Assembly: GCA_022225965.2 (NCBI GenBank)
Contig: JAKJXP020000061.1
Coordinates: forward strand, 124,001 to 188,000
Length of the DNA: 64,000 bases
Direction: 5' to 3'
Origin: Diatrype stigma
Lineage: Eukaryota; Ascomycota; Sordariomycetes; Xylariales; Diatrypaceae
Position numbers and translations under genes: made by a program
The notes under the pieces: generated by a model
What the model saw: the letters and a program-made list of their open reading frames with translations, nothing else
What the model was told of the DNA's origin: nothing
The model's database searches: none
Part shown: positions 12,634-22,711 of the stretch, in pieces
How positions within the stretch are numbered: position 1 is the first letter of the stretch
How the letters are laid out: every line of letters begins with the position of its first letter

Positions 12634-12730
12634 TAATACGTTTTGCTTTTATAATACGTTTAATTAGTCCCTAATTACATCCGCGAAGCGGGCAAAATGT
12701 GGGTCAGGAGGCGATTAAAGCCTTAACGAA
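12634..12730 (-). repeat. Right terminal inverted repeat
   Basis: Reverse complement partner of 9326-9420. It contains the AATACGTTTTGCTTTTATAA inner end and the GTGGGTCA-AGGCGATTA outer core, and is followed directly by TA. Confidence 0.75.
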
Positions 12731-12732
12731 TA

Positions 12733-13551
12733 AGAGCTCTGAACGTCCAAAAAAAACAGCTGGGTAACCTTGCACCAGCGAATCAGCTGTCTGAAACAGT
12801 GAGCATGGGGCCCTTGAATTACTATTTCTGGTTAGTCTATTCTAGAATAAGGCCGTTAAAGGCCGTGAATAGTGATAATCAGAGCTTAATCAAGGGTGGT
12901 TTGCAGCGTTTTGAGCCGATAGTTCGGAATAAATGCCCGGTACAACCCGATAAATTCAATTCGGAGACTGCCCACCCTGTGATAGCCGCATGATACAGTC
13001 GTCATATGCTCTTATCTCTCCAGCCTTGGTTGTGGCTGTCTTCAAGGCCGGGGCTGTCTTGTCTGTTGCTGGCAAGTGTGACACTGCATTCTCAGGTGAC
13101 AGTCCCCACAATACATACCTAGACGATATCTCAGAGTCTTGGCATGATGTATTATCAAACGGCGCTTATCAGATTGGAAGGTCAGATTGGAATGCTGCAG
13201 GTGCAGTGACGGAGTGAACATTACCTAGGTAGCTAGTGGTCCAAGCTTGTAACGCGTTTGCAACTTGGACGCCTGGAAGCCTGGAAGCCTGACTCAGCAA
13301 TACGTACGTACCTAGGTACCTAATTAGCAGCCGGGAAGGAGCTCTAGCCTCTTGCCTTGTGCCGGCCTTGCCTCATCATCGTTCATCAACCAACACCTAC
13401 AAATCCACAACTTGCCCATTAGCCACCTAACGACCCCTTGCGCATCTTCTTTCACAGCGTCTATATCGAGTACGCTGCTCATTGCTAATCTTTAGGTGGT
13501 CCGTTTTCTTTTTCCGCCATTTGACCAGGCCAGGTCCCCAACTCAACCAAG
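12733..13551. other. Intergenic region, RPT2 promoter side
   Basis: Base composition returns to normal right after the transposon. The segment includes (GCCTGGAA)-type repeats at about 13271-13290 and palindromic ACCTAGGT motifs at 13223-13230 and 13310-13317. It should contain the RPT2 promoter and 5' UTR. No separate gene is seen. Confidence 0.55.
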
Positions 13552-15154
13552 ATGGTAAGCTTTCGAGCAGCATGCCTACAGATGGTTTTGGATCAATAAC
13601 TAATCTGGCTTCATTCAGGGTCAAAACCAATCTGGTATGGGCGGCGGCGGCCATGATGGAAAGGACGAAAAGGACAAGAAGGTACGCCAGCTGTGGTTTC
13701 GAACCTCTGGTCGATGACAGCATTGTCATCATCTACCTTAATATACCAGGCGGAATACTGATCTGATACGACCTATCAATAGAAGGACAAGCCCAAATAC
13801 GAACCTCCTCCCAGACCTACCACCCGCGTGGGTCGCAAGAAGAGAAAGCAGGCTGGCACATCTGCTGCTGCCAAGCTTCCCCCCGTCTTCCCCACGAGTC
13901 GGTGCAAGCTCCGTCTACTCCGCATGCAGCGCATTCACGACCATCTACTACTAGAGGAAGAGTACGTCGAGAACCAAGAGCGCCTGAGAAAGGCGAAGGC
14001 CGCCAAGGATAGCAACGCTCCTGCCTCCTCGGAACTCGATGCTGCTGACCGGAATGCTGATGAGCGAAGCCGCGTCGATGACATGCGCGGAAGCCCGATG
14101 GGAGTGGGGACGCTGGAGGAGATGATTGATGATGACCACGCCATCGTGTCGAGCACTACGGGTCCGGAGTATTACGTCAGCATCATGAGCTTTGTGGACA
14201 AGGATCTGCTTGAGCCTGGCGCATCCGTGTTGCTGCATCATAAGAGCGTCTCTATTGTCGGTGTTCTTACAGACGACACGGACCCCGCAGTCAACGTCAT
14301 GAAGCTGGATAAGGCGCCTACGGAGTCGTATGCCGATATTGGTGGTTTGGAGCAGCAGATCCAGGAGGTCAGGGAGTCGGTCGAGTTACCGCTACTGCAT
14401 CCTGAGCTGTATGAGGAGATGGGTATCAAGCCCCCGAAGGGTGTCATCCTCTATGGTGCACCAGGTACCGGGAAGACCCTGCTGGCCAAGGCCGTGGCAA
14501 ACCAAACTTCCGCTACGTTCTTGCGCATTGTTGGCAGTGAACTTATCCAGAAGTACTTGGGTGACGGACCCCGTCTTGTTCGCCAGCTCTTCCAGGTCAG
14601 TTCCTACCCTAGCTACATAGCATATGATTCTTACTAACAATCTTTAGGTGGCTGGCGAGAACGCTCCCTCTATCGTATTCATCGACGAGATTGACGCCAT
14701 CGGCACAAAACGGTATGATTCGACATCGGGTGGTGAGCGTGAAGTTCAACGGACTATGTTGGAGCTGCTCAACCAGTTGGATGGTTTCGACGACCGAGGC
14801 GACGTCAAGGTCATCATGGCCACCAACAAGATCGAGACGCTCGACCCGGCCCTGATCCGGCCCGGCCGTATCGACCGCAAGATCCTCTTCGAGAACCCCG
14901 ATCAGAACACGAAGCGCAAAATCTTCAACCTCCACACGAGCAAGATGAGCCTCAACGAGGACGTCGACCTCGACGAGTTCATCGCCCAGAAGGACGATCT
15001 CTCGGGCGCCGACATCAAGGCCATCTGCTCCGAGGCAGGCCTGCTCGCCTTGCGCGAGCGCCGCATGCGCGTCCAGATGGCCGACTTCCGGGCTGCGCGG
15101 GAAAGGGTCCTGCGCACCAAGCAGGAGGGCGAGCCGGAGGGCTTGTATCTCTAG
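13552..15154 (+). CDS. RPT2: 26S proteasome regulatory ATPase subunit 4 (Rpt2)
   Basis: AAA+ ATPase of the 19S base that unfolds ubiquitylated substrates and opens the 20S gate. Exons 13552-13554, 13619-13681, 13783-14595 and 14648-15154 give 461 residues. The first coding exon is only the ATG. Splicing yields the family N-terminus [17 protein letters not shown], with Gly-2 for N-myristoylation. Next come a Lys-rich stretch, [20 protein letters not shown] (start of the coiled coil) and an OB-fold region. The ATPase domain has Walker A GAPGTGKT (about 247-254), Walker B IVFIDEID (about 302-309) and the RPGRIDRKI second region of homology. The C-terminus LYL is the HbYX motif that docks in the 20S alpha ring. 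The protein is slightly longer than yeast Rpt2 because of an acidic Ser/Asp-rich insertion around residues 80-100. Confidence 0.97.
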
Positions 15155-16759
15155 TTTCTATCGCCCAGGACTGTCTGTATTCTAGTCGGAGGACTCAGTC
15201 GGATGAAGCTGCGGGTTCGTTTGCGGGGCACTGCAGTTCGAGAGGTTTACGATAATAAAATGGTTACACCAGTCGCCGATATTGATTATCTCCAAGCAAG
15301 GACCGGATCGTTGTGTCTTCGTAACCTGAATTTTCATACTGATTATCAATCGACTTACTCATACACGCTCCGGTGCCTACCTAGGCCCTGGCAAGGATGG
15401 ATGGTCTTCGGTAAGGTATACTTGTGACATTCAAACTCCCTTCACGTAGATGGTAAGAATACCACAGTCCACCGAAATTCAATCAAACAACCCTATACGA
15501 CTGTGTTTCTGCCCTCATCGGTCGAATGGTCTGAGCTAGATCGTGCAATGAACCATATACCCCTTTCTAAGGGGCGTGCGAAACATTTCACTATATCAAT
15601 CAGAATACCTAGGTATGATAAGAAACAAGAAACGAGTTACTTACGCCACAACCACGAAAACGAAGTAACAAGTTGAACAGATGAAGGGCCATACTAAGTA
15701 CTAATCGGAAAATATACATAAGAGAACCTTTATTTACAGAGGGTGTTCGGTGCGTTAGTTATAGATCGTCTTATTGAGATGTCTGCATAACCCCAGAATA
15801 TTGAAACTTAGGCCGACTTATCCCCACGTTGACACGTCGTTAGCATCTACTTATTGCTTCTCCTTTTCACGAGCTGAAGGACAATAAGGCTCTTTCACTG
15901 CATTTTCAGGCCACACGAGAGACTGGATAACTGGGTTATGGTTGATCTTATCGACTTCCTGTCTCATGGTGATATAGGCTGGTTAGACAGATGACAGATC
16001 GGAGGGCCGGCCGCGACTTTGGCGCGATGCAATGTAAGCCCGTTAAATATAGGTACTTAGAAGCGGCCGGGGCGGAGGTTGCAATGAACCCCGTGTCAGT
16101 GTCTCCTCATAGGCTCATCAAAGCCAATCGGCGTGTGTCGGCAAACATAATGCAGTCTGCTTTAAAATACAGCTTCATCCATCATCTAATCGGGGACTCG
16201 GACTATAATGGTAGACTGACTACCTGGGCACGCAGCTACTATTCGAGATTTCGCTGCTCCGCCTCGTTCGTGGCAATGACATCAGTCGCCATCCTCGGAC
16301 CAGGAATCGTCTCCTTTGCCTCTTCTTCGCTGCTATGTCACAGGGTCGCACAAATCACTTGCTACACAGAACAGATAAGCAGCCATGTAGTTTCGCCTGC
16401 TGCCTACCATAACCACGTATGTTTGAACCAGACAATACTTGCGGATTGGGCTGCGCTTTGGGCTTTGACAGGCTTGGCGGACTGAGCCACCGAATAACGC
16501 GCGGTTGATATTCTTGGAAACGGGGACTTACGACCCTCAGCATGGCTCAAGTAGTTGGTATACGCGTATTCCACCATTGCCCACTCGAAGACAAGACCAG
16601 TGGTATTTATATAAATATGACCCTGCTTACACATGCTGAAAAATATGCTTGGGCCGTTCTCCTGTTCAATTTAGCCATTGTGAAGAATACGGAGACCTCT
16701 CTCGCGACAAAACAGTGAACAGTAAAATTGAAAGAAAACAGGCTCGAATATCAACAGCC
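15155..16759. other. Intergenic region, no gene seen
   Basis: Holds the RPT2 3' UTR and the leader of the SYLF gene. A 164-codon open frame at 15991-16485 has no motif and no exon partners and is not called. TACCTAGGTA occurs at 15606-15615. Confidence 0.55.
15254..15259 (+). terminator. Candidate poly(A) signal AATAAA for RPT2
   Basis: AATAAA lies about 100 nt after the RPT2 stop codon. It is plausible by position only. Confidence 0.35.
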
Positions 16760-18796
16760 ATGGGCGTCCATCCATATCACGGCTCCATGCCCGAGTCGCC
16801 AGATCGCAACGACTACACCGTATTAACGGAAGCTCCTGAGCTAGAGGGCAGCCATCCGAAGCCTTTGCAGTCGAATCCACCCACCGGGAGCTCTAAACCC
16901 CAACACTTACAAGAGGACGAGTTCCCTCCTGAGAAGACTCCAACTCAGACGCAACCATCGGATGGGCAGAAATATGAAGTATCCCCTCTATCCCCTAGTG
17001 CCAACCCCGTTGGTGCGCACGACCTCAATGAGTCTATGCCCCCCGCCTTCAGCTACGAGCACCCGCAGCCTCCGACAGCGGCAGCAGCAGCAGCAGTGGA
17101 AGAAGACGCAAAAGCAGAAAGGCCCTCCACGCCGTTTCTGTACTTCGAGCCGCCGCCAACGTACGCCGAGTCCAGTAACAACGGCGGCAGGCCGAGCCAT
17201 GATCACCATGGCTACGTAGATCCAGACGAGAAGCTACCACCTCTGCCGCCGCGGCGGGCCGGCAAGATACCATCGTCGTCGGGGTCGTCATCGGGCGCGA
17301 AGATGGCCGGCTTCGGCAACCGCCTGCTCAGCTCCGTGGCCGAGCTGGCGAACAAGGCCGGTGGCCCCGTCAATCGGCTCACCAACCGGTTGGGCTCCGA
17401 GGCCTTCTGGCCCGCGAGTTTGGACAAGGAGTGCGACAAGGCGGCGCGGATCCTGACGAGCTTCTGCAGTACGCAAACCATCCTTTCTATTCCGAGTCAT
17501 ACTTCCTTATGCCTAGGTTCTCCCATGTGGCTAGGCTCATTACTAGTCAAATATGGTCTCTGATCACTTCGGCCCCTGGCCTCTGGTGGCTGTTCGGAGA
17601 AAAGGGGTTAGCTAGTATTTTGAAGGAACGGAAGTAAAGCTGACGATCTATGACATGATTAGCCGGGTTCTACAGCGCGCCAACGACGACGAACACAACG
17701 AACCATGCCTCACCGGCGCGATCGCCACCACCCCCCTCCAGCAGCAACAACAACAGCAGCAGCCCATCATCGCCACCACCATTACCGCCGCGCACAACAA
17801 CGCCGCAACAAAACAAAGTATTCGTGCAGATCCCGCGGTCCGCGATCGCGGCGGCCCAGGGTCTGGCGATCTTCACGACGCTGCGGGGCGGGTTCCAGAT
17901 CGCGGGCGCGGCGGGGTCCGGCCTCGTGGTGGCGCGCCTCCCCGACGGCTCCTGGTCGCCGCCGTCCGCGTTCAGCGTCACGTCGCTCGGGGCCGGCCTC
18001 GTGGCCGGGCTCGATATCCACGACTGCGTGTGGTGAGTTTGGAATTTTCCCCGATGTCTTTTGTCCCTTTACCCCCTAACTCCTTGGTTTCCCTTTCCAT
18101 TTATTCGATCCCATCCTCCAAGATAGCGCACGGCCGACTAAACCCCGCATGCTTACTTACCCGCTCCACAGCGTCCTGCACACCCGCGAGGCCGTCGAGG
18201 CGTTCACGCGTCCGCGCTGGACCCTCGGGGCCGAGTTCGGCGTCACGGCCGGCCCCATCGGGGGCGGCGTCAGCGGCGCGGCTGCGCTCCACCCGTCCAG
18301 CAACAGGAGCAGGAGCAGGAGCAGAAAGGGGAGCAGAAGCGGCGACAGCCACGACAAGAACCAGGGGGGCGGGGGCGAGCGCCGGCACGGCTTCGAGCCT
18401 ATCTGGACATACGCCAAGTCGCGCGGCTTGTACGTCGGCCTGCAGGCCGACGGCACCGCGATCGTGCAGCGGCCCGACGCCAACGCCGCCTTCTACGGCG
18501 AGCGCGGCATCAGCGCCGAGCAAATCCTCCGCGGCCAGGTGCCGCTGCCGCGCCTTGGGGCCGGCAAGGACCGCGAGGGGAACCCCGTGTGGCCTGAGGG
18601 CGCGAGGGGGCTTGTCGAGGCCCTGAGGATGGCTGAGGGTGGCGGTTTCGCGGCTGACGTGCCGAGGGCGTGGGATCTCCCGGCGGCAGGCAGTAGCGGT
18701 AGTGGTGGTGGTAGTGGGGAGGGGGGTGCTGGAGTGGATTGGGTAGGTGGTGGAGAGAAGGGCGGCCAGGTGAGGGATAGCGTTTTGTATAAATGA
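16760..18796 (+). CDS. SYLF/Ysc84-domain protein with proline-rich N-terminus
   Basis: Likely lipid-binding, actin-patch-associated protein of the Ysc84/SH3YL1 family, which links phosphoinositides to Arp2/3-driven actin assembly in endocytosis. Exons 16760-17468, 17663-18032 and 18172-18796 give 567 residues. The ATG at 16760 is preferred; an in-frame ATG 37 codons upstream exists. Residues 1 to about 180 are low-complexity and Pro-rich, including DEKLPPLPPRRAGKIP, a possible SH3 ligand. The SYLF domain starts at NRLGSEAFWPASLDKECDKA. After the junction it continues SFCTGFYS, then a Ser/Asn/Pro-rich insertion, then KVFVQIPRSAIAAAQGLAIF and GSGLVVARLPDGSWSPPSAF. Splicing restores DIHDCVCVLHTREAVEAF. 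A basic RS-rich insertion follows AALHPSSN. Unlike yeast Ysc84 there is no SH3 domain at the C-terminus; the end is Gly-rich. Homologues of this arrangement are common in filamentous fungi. Confidence 0.88.
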
Positions 18797-19496
18797 AGCG
18801 AAAAGATGGGGGTCCGTCCGGTCTTCCGTTCGTAGGACAGCGAAATTCTTTTTAGACACGGCTTTTGAATGGGAGATTTTTTCTTCCGAGTCTCGTCCTC
18901 ATATACCCATAGTCTTCTCTTGAGATGACGCCAATAACTAATTACTGGGTAAAGGAACCCCTTTCTTCCGGTGGATGTAAACTGCTGTCTAGACCATATG
19001 GGAGTTGGAAAGATCTTGGGCAGTTGCCATCTAGGATGCCGTCAAATTCGATGTAGATGTGTGTGTCCGTAACCTGAAAATTCGGCTCAAGTCAGCTCTC
19101 GTATCCTAACTAGATCCCAATAGTAGCAAATAGTAGCACGTGAGATCTTGTAAACACACCACTGTGGCCGCTTTGGATATGGTTGCTTTCTTGTGTCGCC
19201 TCTTGGTCTAAATTCTACGCAGACAGTTCCCCTAGCATTAGACTTCTTTGTATACCAAGTCTAATTTGGGCCGTAGATAGTCCAGATTCATCAAGGTTTT
19301 AGAGAACGACAACGGCAACTGTAGTGGCTACGGAGGCAACCAACTTGGTTGCAAGTAGCTACTCCTATCTCACCCCCTATATCGCCCTGGCAATTGGAGC
19401 AGGCCGAATCATTCAAGGTCGGCCCAAGTGCAAACGGAGCCCGAGATATGTCTCGACCGCTTTGCGAAAAGACCTTGCCCATGTATATTACAACTT
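18797..19496. other. Intergenic region between convergent genes
   Basis: Spacer between the stop codons of the SYLF gene and the CYC2-like gene. No motif-bearing reading frame is seen; it should contain both 3' UTRs. Confidence 0.55.
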
Positions 19497-21206
19497 CTAC
19501 AACTTAAGCACAAGCCAACCATCCAGCTCACCGCGCCTGTCTTTCAATCGGCCGACCAAGCCGCGGACCGGACTCTGCATCTCGCCTCCCGTGTGCCACT
19601 TCTTGGGCCCGGCATACGCCTCGATGAAGCCATCGGGTCCAGAGACGAAGAGGAGATTCATCCCCGCCTGCTCGCCCGGAGCCGTGCCGCAAGAACAAGG
19701 ACAGGGAGGACTCGTGCCATCATCACCCCTTTCCCCGCCACCCCCACTGCGACTCGCATCATCATCGTTCGGCAGCGTCTCGAGAGCCGCCGCCGAATGC
19801 CACGGGCACGCTTCCGCAGCCGCTGGAGCGAGCCGTTTCGGGGGCACTGCTGCTTCCTTCTGGATTCGGGCAGCCCCAGTAGCGGCGGCGACGGCGGCGA
19901 TGACGTCCTCTGCGCCGATGAACGACTTCTCTTCGTCGACGAAGTAGCGCACCCGGAAGTTATCGGGATATCTCTTCTGCATCTCGCGGATCTGCCTCGA
20001 GAGCGATGGTACCTCCTCTTCTGTCATCGTTGTCTTGTCGCTTTCATCCCCACCGCTGCCGCCGCCGCTACCCTGCTTCCAGAATCCACCGAGACTCCCC
20101 CACCAGCCTGCCCGACTGGCTGCCGCTGCCGCTGCCGGTCGTCCCAGCGCGTCGACGCCTCTCCGGTTCGCCCAGAGGATCGAGATGACGGGCCTGTCGG
20201 CAGCGGCGGGAGTGTCGTGCTCGTGCCCACCCTCACCCTCACCGTCTTGCCCACGCTGCTCGTCAATATTACCGCGAACACCACCACCACCACCATCCAA
20301 CAACCGATGCGCAACCTGCAGCGCCGGCGCGACGCCCGTGCCACCCGCGAGGAACACGACAGAGCGCCCACCGCCACCATCGCCACCGCCATCACCACCG
20401 AGGCGCCTCGCAACGTCGAATCCCAAGTGCGGGCCCCGGAGCCAGACGGCGTCGCCGACGCGCAGCCGCGAGAGGTAGCTGGACATCTCGCCGCCGTCCA
20501 TCTTGCGGATGAGGAACCTGAGCTCATCATCATCGCCGCCGGTACCGGATCTCTCATTGAGGTGGTGGTCGTTGTGATGCCCACTCTCCCGTTCTGTCGT
20601 CGTAGAGGTGGAGGTTGGAGAAGAAGAAGAAGGCAGCGGCGGCAGGGGCGTGTAGTGCCGCGCGATCTGCAGCTGCGGCTGCTTGATTTCGACGGACCAG
20701 AGGCCGTGGGCCCAGGCTTGGCGGATTCGCGCCGAGCCGCCACCGTCGTTGCTGCTGCTGCGGACGGCCAGGAGGAAGGCGGTCGGCGAGACCTGCTCCT
20801 TGGACGTGATCGTGAAAGCGCGGAAGGTCGATTTGTTGATGACGTCCCCGTCGTCCGAGTTCGGCCACCAGAGCAGCGATGCCGCAACCGCAGCGAGGAT
20901 GCTTCCGCTAACGACGACAACGGCAGGAGACAGCGACGATCGCTTCTTGCCGCTATGCTGTGCATCTTGTGGCTTGGGAGGCTCTACTTGAGGTGAGATG
21001 GGAGAACTGGAGAAGTCCCTCCTAGAAGCAGACGGTGGTGGCGGACACAGTGCCCGTTGCTGCCGCCCTATCGGTCCAACCAATGGCGGCTGTGGTTCCC
21101 GCCGCTGGACGGATCTCAGGGCAGGGAAGGACTGCACAGGCTGCGCATGACGAACTCCTCGATAAGCTGGAGAAAGACATGACCCTATTCGATATGCCCA
21201 TCTCAT
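19497..21206 (-). CDS. CYC2: CYC2-like mitochondrial FAD/NAD(P)H oxidoreductase
   Basis: Homologue of Cyc2, the mitochondrial inner-membrane flavoprotein needed for cytochrome c haem attachment/import in yeast. It is a single uninterrupted exon of 569 residues when started at the ATG at 21206, which begins an Arg-rich presequence (MRWAYRIGSCLSPAYRGVRH); a longer frame starts 34 codons upstream. One membrane segment (AVVVVSGSILAAVAASLLWW) precedes the ferredoxin-reductase-type domain. The flavin-binding motif is RHYTPLPPLP, the nucleotide-binding loop VVFLAGGTGVAPALQVAHRL. The C-terminus (FVSGPDGFIEAYAGPKKW and a final VLKL) is characteristic of fungal Cyc2. The protein is longer than yeast Cyc2 because of several Gly/Asp/Ser-rich insertions between conserved blocks. 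A generic cytochrome-b5 reductase is the alternative, but the C-terminal signature favours Cyc2. Confidence 0.82.
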   Translation of the reverse strand: MRWAYRIGSCLSPAYRGVRHAQPVQSFPALRSVQRREPQPPLVGPIGRQQRALCPPPPSASRRDFSSSPISPQVEPPKPQDAQHSGKKRSSLSPAVVVVSGSILAAVAASLLWWPNSDDGDVINKSTFRAFTITSKEQVSPTAFLLAVRSSSNDGGGSARIRQAWAHGLWSVEIKQPQLQIARHYTPLPPLPSSSSPTSTSTTTERESGHHNDHHLNERSGTGGDDDELRFLIRKMDGGEMSSYLSRLRVGDAVWLRGPHLGFDVARRLGGDGGGDGGGGRSVVFLAGGTGVAPALQVAHRLLDGGGGGVRGNIDEQRGQDGEGEGGHEHDTPAAADRPVISILWANRRGVDALGRPAAAAAASRAGWWGSLGGFWKQGSGGGSGGDESDKTTMTEEEVPSLSRQIREMQKRYPDNFRVRYFVDEEKSFIGAEDVIAAVAAATGAARIQKEAAVPPKRLAPAAAEACPWHSAAALETLPNDDDASRSGGGGERGDDGTSPPCPCSCGTAPGEQAGMNLLFVSGPDGFIEAYAGPKKWHTGGEMQSPVRGLVGRLKDRRGELDGWLVLKL

Positions 21207-21503
21207 TGTTGATGTATTGATCAGGTCTGCTCTGCATTTTGAGATGTGATTCGAGATGCGATTCGTTCCATCGTTCGTTATTGTGGAGGCCAAATGAAGT
21301 AGTTGCACAGTGCGCGCGATGATTTATTGCAGTCCATCATCATGTTTTTGCACTGTCCTCGAGGTCTAAAGCCCCCTTTTGTCACTTTATAGAGCTGCTT
21401 GGATCTTGACAGGTTGCCCATGAAACCTTACTATGTCTTTATTCGGATCGCTTTTAAAGATTTTATTTCGTGATATTACAGTATTTGGTGATCCCAGTCT
21501 AAG

Positions 21504-22711
21504 CTATAGCCTAAGGATCTCCCGGGTTTGTTTTATGGCTCCACGGAAATGGTCTCTAATCACATTGCCATTGACTATCGTCTCATGAATCAAGCCTTCG
21601 ACATGTCGCGGCTCGATTCTTCCGTACCATATCCCATGTCCAGCTAACAGATGCGGATTCCCCGCCGCGTCCTTCAAAGTCGGCGGCAGGTATATTATCA
21701 CATTACCGGCAAACTTGTGCCCGCCGATATGGCTGATCTGGGCCACCCGCGCTGTTCGCAGAGGTTTCTCCACGGTACCAGGAAGGGGCGTTGCAGAACC
21801 GCTCTCATTCAACACCGGCCCGTGCGCCACATCGAGTCCCGCTTGCGGTAGTTTGTCCTCGAACTCTTTCTGCAAGACGGGTCCCATGATGCCGCACCGC
21901 ATGTCACGCCCGCCGTGGCCGCAAATCAGGACGAGCACGTCGGTCACGTCCCGGACGCCGTGGAGCAGGTGCTGGTAGGCCGGCTTCCGCAGCAGCCGGT
22001 CGCGGTGGATCGGCGACAGGCCGTCGTGCATCGGATGCAGCTTCTCCGGGAGCAGGTAGCCCCGCACGAGCGCCTGGACCGAGTCGAACGAGACCCGCGG
22101 GAGGAACGGGACGTACTTGAAGCTCGGCAGAAGGTAGGCCGACGTGCTCTGCACCTCCGGACGTGTGGAGATGGAGGACGGAAACGAGGCATTCAGGACC
22201 GAGATGTTGTGGAAAGGCTAAAAAGAAAGAGAATTGCACTTACCGTCAGCGACTGTCCTTGGGAACCTCTGCGTAACAGTGGGGAGATCTCATCTTGTCA
22301 AGAAGAGCGGCAGTAGCAGTAGAAGCAGAAGCAGTGTTCACAGCAACTCCCAACTAGCGCGGACCAACTCACATCACTATAGACGCCCCCGCGACCGATA
22401 AGCTCCTTGAGATCCGCCGCTAGGTTGTCGCCGCTATCGTCCTCCTCGATACGCGACGTCCAGTCGCTCTTGCCCGTACACACCAGCACTTGCTCCGCGT
22501 AACTGGATATGAGTCCGTTCAATTTACCCTTCTTGTCGATCTCGAGGCCCTCGGGCATCGCGGGGGTTTCGGCGCATTCGCATGTGGGATCCGGGCATGT
22601 CGGGACGGTGCTGAGGTGTCTTCGTTGTTGCGCCGCAAGAATAGAAGATGGTGATATTCGATAGGCTGGTCGCGCACATAACCGGCGGGGGAAGAACGGT
22701 CGCAGAGACAT
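21504..22711 (-). CDS. AIM32: AIM32-like thioredoxin-fold ferredoxin (sucrase/ferredoxin family)
   Basis: Homologue of yeast Aim32, a mitochondrial protein of the thioredoxin-like [2Fe-2S] ferredoxin superfamily. Exons 22711-22373 and 22217-21504 give 350 residues, and the junction reads YSDPFHNISVLNASFP as in relatives. The start at 22711 (MSLRPFFPRRLCARPAYRIS) gives an Arg-rich presequence; an in-frame ATG 18 codons upstream is less likely. Conserved features are an N-terminal Cys cluster (TCPDPTCECAETP), CTGKSDW, the Cys/His block VLICGHGGRDMRCGIMGP and the late ISHIGGHKFAGNVIIYLP motif. The cluster ligands are inferred from the family. It lies just upstream of, and on the same strand as, CYC2. 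Both encode mitochondrial redox proteins, but each has its own spacer, so this is not evidence of an operon. Confidence 0.85.

Larger units (their letters stand above)
9326..12730. mobile_element. RIP-degraded DNA transposon with long terminal inverted repeats
   Basis: A 3405-bp block that is strikingly AT-rich compared with both flanks. Its ends are inverted repeats of about 95 bp, seen as TCGTCAGGGCTCTAATCGCC on the left and, after reverse complementing, TTCGTTAAGGCTTTAATCGCC on the right. The differences are nearly all C/T or G/A transitions. Both ends abut TA (9324-9325 and 12731-12732), which fits a TA target-site duplication as in Tc1/mariner elements. Size and repeat length also recall Hop-like MULEs, but no 9-bp target duplication is visible. 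Inside, TA and CG dinucleotides are plentiful and CA is scarce, the pattern of RIP at CpA. No transposase frame survives; the few open frames are short and AT-driven. Confidence 0.8.

Noticed and set aside
9326..12730. Assignment of the element to Hop-like MULEs
   Set aside because: Size and TIR length fit, but no 9-bp direct repeat flanks the ends; only TA does.
15991..16485. 164-codon frame between RPT2 and the SYLF gene
   Set aside because: No motif, no splice partners and no codon bias like neighbouring genes.
19428..20996. 522-codon plus-strand frame opposite CYC2
   Set aside because: Arg/Pro/Ala-rich shadow; the minus strand has FAD and NAD motifs and a presequence.
22217..22372. Extra small exon between the two AIM32 exons
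   Set aside because: A possible AG...GTAAGT mini-exon exists near 22250, but direct joining gives the conserved YSDPFHN sequence and keeps frame.
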